From the NCBI GenBank assembly GCA_963978905.1, contig OZ022257.1, positions 14,341,664 through 14,405,663 on the forward strand: a DNA stretch of 64,000 nt. Reading direction: 5' to 3'. The position numbers and the translations under genes were made by a program. The notes beneath the pieces were generated by a model. That model was given only the letters and a program-made list of their open reading frames with translations, ran no database searches and was not told the DNA's origin. How positions within the stretch are numbered: the first letter of the stretch is position 1; each line of letters starts with the position of its first letter. Shown one piece after another: positions 61,365 to 64,000 of this stretch. The DNA is from Trichostrongylus colubriformis. Its lineage: Eukaryota > Nematoda > Chromadorea > Rhabditida > Trichostrongylidae.

Positions 61365-63242
61365 AAAGGGGATCTTGCATAGCGACCGCTGATGCCCTAA
61401 GACAAACTGTCCGTGACGGCACCGGGTGAGTGCCACGTTCATGCGGCGCGGGTCGTCCAGGAATTCCGAGGTGCTAGGGTCGAAGTCGGTCTTCGTGGTG
61501 AGCAGGACAACCACATCCTTTTCACGACCTTGGACGGCATCCACCGTGGAAAGATCGATCTGGTGGGCCTGCGAGAAGTCGGCCAGCCGTCGATGTTGCT
61601 CCTTATAGAAGGTAATTATACAAATGCTGGCAGGGGAGATCCCGCGTCCAAGTAGACGGCCAACCAGCGTCATGCAGACTTCAGCCTCCATGTCGTTGAA
61701 GTGGGAATGGCTCTGGGCTTTCTGCGACGAACCGGCTACGTCCACGAAGAGGAATGGGAGTTGTTCATTGGGAAATCGCATGACGTCCAACAACAGGCGA
61801 CGCTGCTCACTCCGTGTGCCACTTCGAAGGGCGCCCCCGTATGCCAGGTGGTTGGGCAACCCGTTGAGGTTGGGGTGGGCCCGGAACGTGGTTACGAGCG
61901 GAGCCATGGGGACAGCCCGTGCTTCCGATAGGACGTCCATCATGCTGCGAGCCCCAAACTTGACCGGGTTGGAGTGGCGGGAACAGCGCGCATAAGGCTC
62001 CAGTTGATGCACGTCGCCGATGTAGATGTGTCGACAATTAGGAAGTCGACTCGCCATCGCGGCAAAGACAGGTTCTGGAATTTGCGAAGCTTCGTCGCAT
62101 ATTAAAAGAGAGCAGTTATCCAGGAGCCCAGCAAAGATGCCGTTCTTGCTGGTAGCGTTGAGGAGCGAAGATGTAGTGATCGCTAGAATCTGGGGTTGCA
62201 CCTTAGCGAACAAGAGCGTTACTACCTTGTCGATCAACTCTGACACGTCCATTTCCGCCAGGATGAGGTCCTCTCGTTCCTGCTCGGTCAGGTTCATGGC
62301 CAAGTCCCGGTTGCGCATGTAGGTTTCATACCGCTCGCGGCCTACCCGAAATCGCTCGCACGTGAGGCGGTCGTCGTCTGATAAATCGTCCAAATCCACC
62401 AAGCCCTTAAGGACTTCGTGCATGTCGACCTGCGTTGTGGGGATGGACTCGTCGAACGCTACCGTTTCCGCGACGTACCGGCATACCCGCGGATTGCCGA
62501 CGTTTAGTGAGAGGATCGTCTCTGTGAATTGTGCAACCGCGGCGTTAGTCGATGCAGATACGATGACGTAGCGACCCTCGTTGGCCTGCATAGCGGCGAT
62601 GGCCGCGCCGACCACGGTTTTACCCGTACCGAACGCCGCCTGGATTCCGAGGATGTGGAAGCCGGCGATTCCGAACGTGATGGCCTGACGCTGGTCCTGA
62701 GTGAGGTGAACTCTACGTCCGTGGATAGATATGGCAGATTCGTCTACGACGACTTTTATGGGCCACAGATGGCTCTGGTCCCTGACGAGGCATCCGAGTG
62801 GGGTGGCTCCGTATACCGCGTTCATGATGGCGTTAGCTCTGCTGCCTTCAGGAATATCCGAGAGGAGTGACATGCGCGTTACAGCCTCATAAGCGGGGAT
62901 CGCATTCGAGGGCAGCTTGCCGAGCTTGACGCACGCCTCGAGGAAGGCCGCGTTGCCGGCTACCCGTCCCACCTTGCGAGTGAGGCGGAGTAACGGTTTG
63001 TGGGACCAGGGATACGCCTGGAGCTGAACGCGAAGTTCGCGAGTGGCCCTCATTTGGGTTACCGAGTCGACCGTCATTCGAAGAAAGGCGAAAGCTCCCA
63101 TCAGCCACACGCCCACAGGTCGATGGCGGCTCCATCCCGCTTCGGTGTTCATGTTGGCGAGGACGAACTCCATCCGCAACGGGTACGCGGTCAAACTGGG
63201 GATGGTTGCCGTCACGCGGTGTGTCTCCTTATCGTCATCCAT
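61281..63242 (-). CDS. UPF1-like superfamily 1 helicase, intronless
   Basis: ATP-dependent nucleic-acid helicase of the UPF1-like SF1 group. From the ATG at 63242 the protein is 653 aa; the frame stays open upstream to 63584, but that part reads through a repeat module and a proline-rich repeat and is probably not coding. Motifs: Q-like LTQDQRQAI (180-188), Walker A AFGTGKT (203-209), Ia SASTNAA, II LICDEASQIPE (DEAS 383-386), III YIGDVHQLEP, IV FRAHPNL, V VDAVQGREKDVVVLLTT and VI MNVALTRCRHG. All motifs are intact. There is no zinc-binding CH domain as in true UPF1. GC-rich and intronless among intron-rich genes, it suggests a retrocopy or mobile-element cargo. An acceptor-like TGCTTTCAG lies 22 bp upstream of the ATG. 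Confidence 0.88.
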   Translation of the reverse strand: MDDDKETHRVTATIPSLTAYPLRMEFVLANMNTEAGWSRHRPVGVWLMGAFAFLRMTVDSVTQMRATRELRVQLQAYPWSHKPLLRLTRKVGRVAGNAAFLEACVKLGKLPSNAIPAYEAVTRMSLLSDIPEGSRANAIMNAVYGATPLGCLVRDQSHLWPIKVVVDESAISIHGRRVHLTQDQRQAITFGIAGFHILGIQAAFGTGKTVVGAAIAAMQANEGRYVIVSASTNAAVAQFTETILSLNVGNPRVCRYVAETVAFDESIPTTQVDMHEVLKGLVDLDDLSDDDRLTCERFRVGRERYETYMRNRDLAMNLTEQEREDLILAEMDVSELIDKVVTLLFAKVQPQILAITTSSLLNATSKNGIFAGLLDNCSLLICDEASQIPEPVFAAMASRLPNCRHIYIGDVHQLEPYARCSRHSNPVKFGARSMMDVLSEARAVPMAPLVTTFRAHPNLNGLPNHLAYGGALRSGTRSEQRRLLLDVMRFPNEQLPFLFVDVAGSSQKAQSHSHFNDMEAEVCMTLVGRLLGRGISPASICIITFYKEQHRRLADFSQAHQIDLSTVDAVQGREKDVVVLLTTKTDFDPSTSEFLDDPRRMNVALTRCRHGQFVLGHQRSLCKIPFWNSVIAWARTNNALVSERTLREHLPPQ

Positions 63243-63263
63243 GGACACGAAAGCGGCCAAAGC

Positions 63264-63432
63264 TGAAAGCACAACATCAGTCTCGATCATCGAACACTCA
63301 CTACAGTACCCTGAGAACAGCTCATACCCTTTGCACTTACACCTCCCTTTTTTACCCAAAAAGGACGTAGGCCCCCTAGAGCCCCAAAACAGACGTGTGA
63401 ATATACCCCACACCTTCCTCCCTTGGGCTAAT
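63264..63432 (-). repeat. Leader module upstream of the helicase
   Basis: About 140 bp matching 60932-61075, in the same orientation, so direct repeats bracket the helicase ORF. On the minus strand a GGTGTAAGTG donor and a GTGCTTTCAG acceptor about 90 bp apart form a likely 5' UTR intron just before the helicase start. Confidence 0.75.
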
Positions 63433-64000
63433 TTCGCAGGGGGATGTTTCGGAGGATCTTCCCGTGCCGGAACCGCAGGGGGATGTTTCGGAGGATCTTC
63501 CCGTGCGCGTCTCTCAAACGACCGTCCTTGAACCAGGTTCGGAAACCCTCGTTCCCTGCATGACCGCCAGCTCCACCTCCACACCGCTTATGCTTATGTC
63601 ACAGAGGATAGACTTGGCGGAGCGATCGTTGTTGGTCTCGCCGTCCGTCATGAATGCGGGAAGGTGCTACGTTTTGGTGGCCAACCCTACATCTAGAAAG
63701 CAGGTTCTTTACAAGGACCAGGCCATTGCGTCCGCTGTGCCATTATCTGACGCCGACGATGGGACGTTGGCCTGTCGCGAACATGATTTTGCCTACCTAC
63801 CAACGGTGGACGCCGCCGCTGTCAGGCCTGATTCGGCACTGCCCACCGCCCAGACCCCTTCCTTTGACCTGTCACGGGCCTCGGTCGACGATACCGAGAA
63901 GCAGATCCTCGTCGACCTGTTTGAGGAATATCGGGACCGCTTTTCCTTCTCCGCCTACGACCTTGGTTCTTACCAACATACCCAAATAAATATTAAAACC
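63433..64000 (+). mobile_element. LTR-retrotransposon pol-like ORF, 5' part, runs off window
   Basis: An open frame reads rightward to the window end. It begins with two copies of a 13-residue unit (QGDVSEDLPV core), then VSQTTVLEPGSETLVP, a typical stretch after a retroviral-type protease. Next comes YVLVANPTSRKQVL, then LVDLFEEYRDRFSFSAYDLG, which resembles the start of Ty3/gypsy-type reverse transcriptase. The catalytic RT motif would be beyond 64000. The sequence starts abruptly at the edge of the helicase leader repeat. Confidence 0.68.

Noticed and set aside
63243..63584. 114-residue N-terminal extension of the helicase ORF
   Set aside because: It reads through the leader repeat, its likely intron and a tandem repeat belonging to the retroelement; the ATG at 63242 just after an acceptor is the better start.

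Overview
This window is nuclear DNA of a nematode, most likely a strongylid (clade V, hookworm-like) parasite. The evidence is as follows. Every conserved gene is split into many small exons with short GT-AG introns and T-rich nematode-style acceptors. Several start codons lie just after an unpaired 3' splice site, which suggests spliced-leader trans-splicing. There are two small tandem saposin-like genes. Some introns are several kb long and packed with transposons. A (TG)n tract runs into ~130-bp tandem repeats that resemble what I recall from trichostrongylids. The species cannot be fixed from sequence alone. Exon models were built by hand from translated homology and splice phase; seven models close to an exact multiple of three from start to stop.

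Layout: 0.2-13.2 kb (+): two paralogous three-exon saposin-B genes, both 128 aa with identical intron phases; the second has a 7.7-kb intron holding a dead RTE-type retrotransposon and a mariner. 13.7-18.0 kb (-): a BRI3-like membrane protein. 18.9-23.8 kb (-): a complete 15-exon DNAJC11 gene. 24.9-26.2 kb: palindromic MITEs. 26.7-36.4 kb (+): a complete 17-exon malic enzyme gene with MITEs and foldback elements in its introns and one GC-AG intron. 36.9-38.5 kb: nested repeats. 39.5-42.9 kb (-): mevalonate diphosphate decarboxylase (8 exons). 43.4-47.9 kb (-): PIN1 prolyl isomerase (2 exons, 4-kb intron with a mariner). About 50.7-58.9 kb (-): a RhoGAP-domain gene, only partly resolved. 60.3-63.4 kb: an intronless UPF1-like superfamily 1 helicase ORF (-) bracketed by repeated leader modules. 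63.4-64.0 kb (+): the start of an LTR-retrotransposon pol-like ORF that runs off the window.

Functionally the cellular genes are housekeeping: isoprenoid supply (MVD), pyruvate/NAD(P)H metabolism (malic enzyme), mitochondrial inner-membrane organisation (DNAJC11), phospho-Ser/Thr-Pro isomerisation (PIN1) and Rho signalling. The saposin-like pair probably acts on lipids or microbial membranes. PIN1 and MVD are co-oriented and 445 bp apart, as are DNAJC11 and BRI3 (about 0.9 kb), so either pair could be a nematode operon. The most unusual part is the right end, where the helicase ORF, its repeated intron-bearing leader modules, a perfect 164-bp tandem duplication and a retroelement meet.
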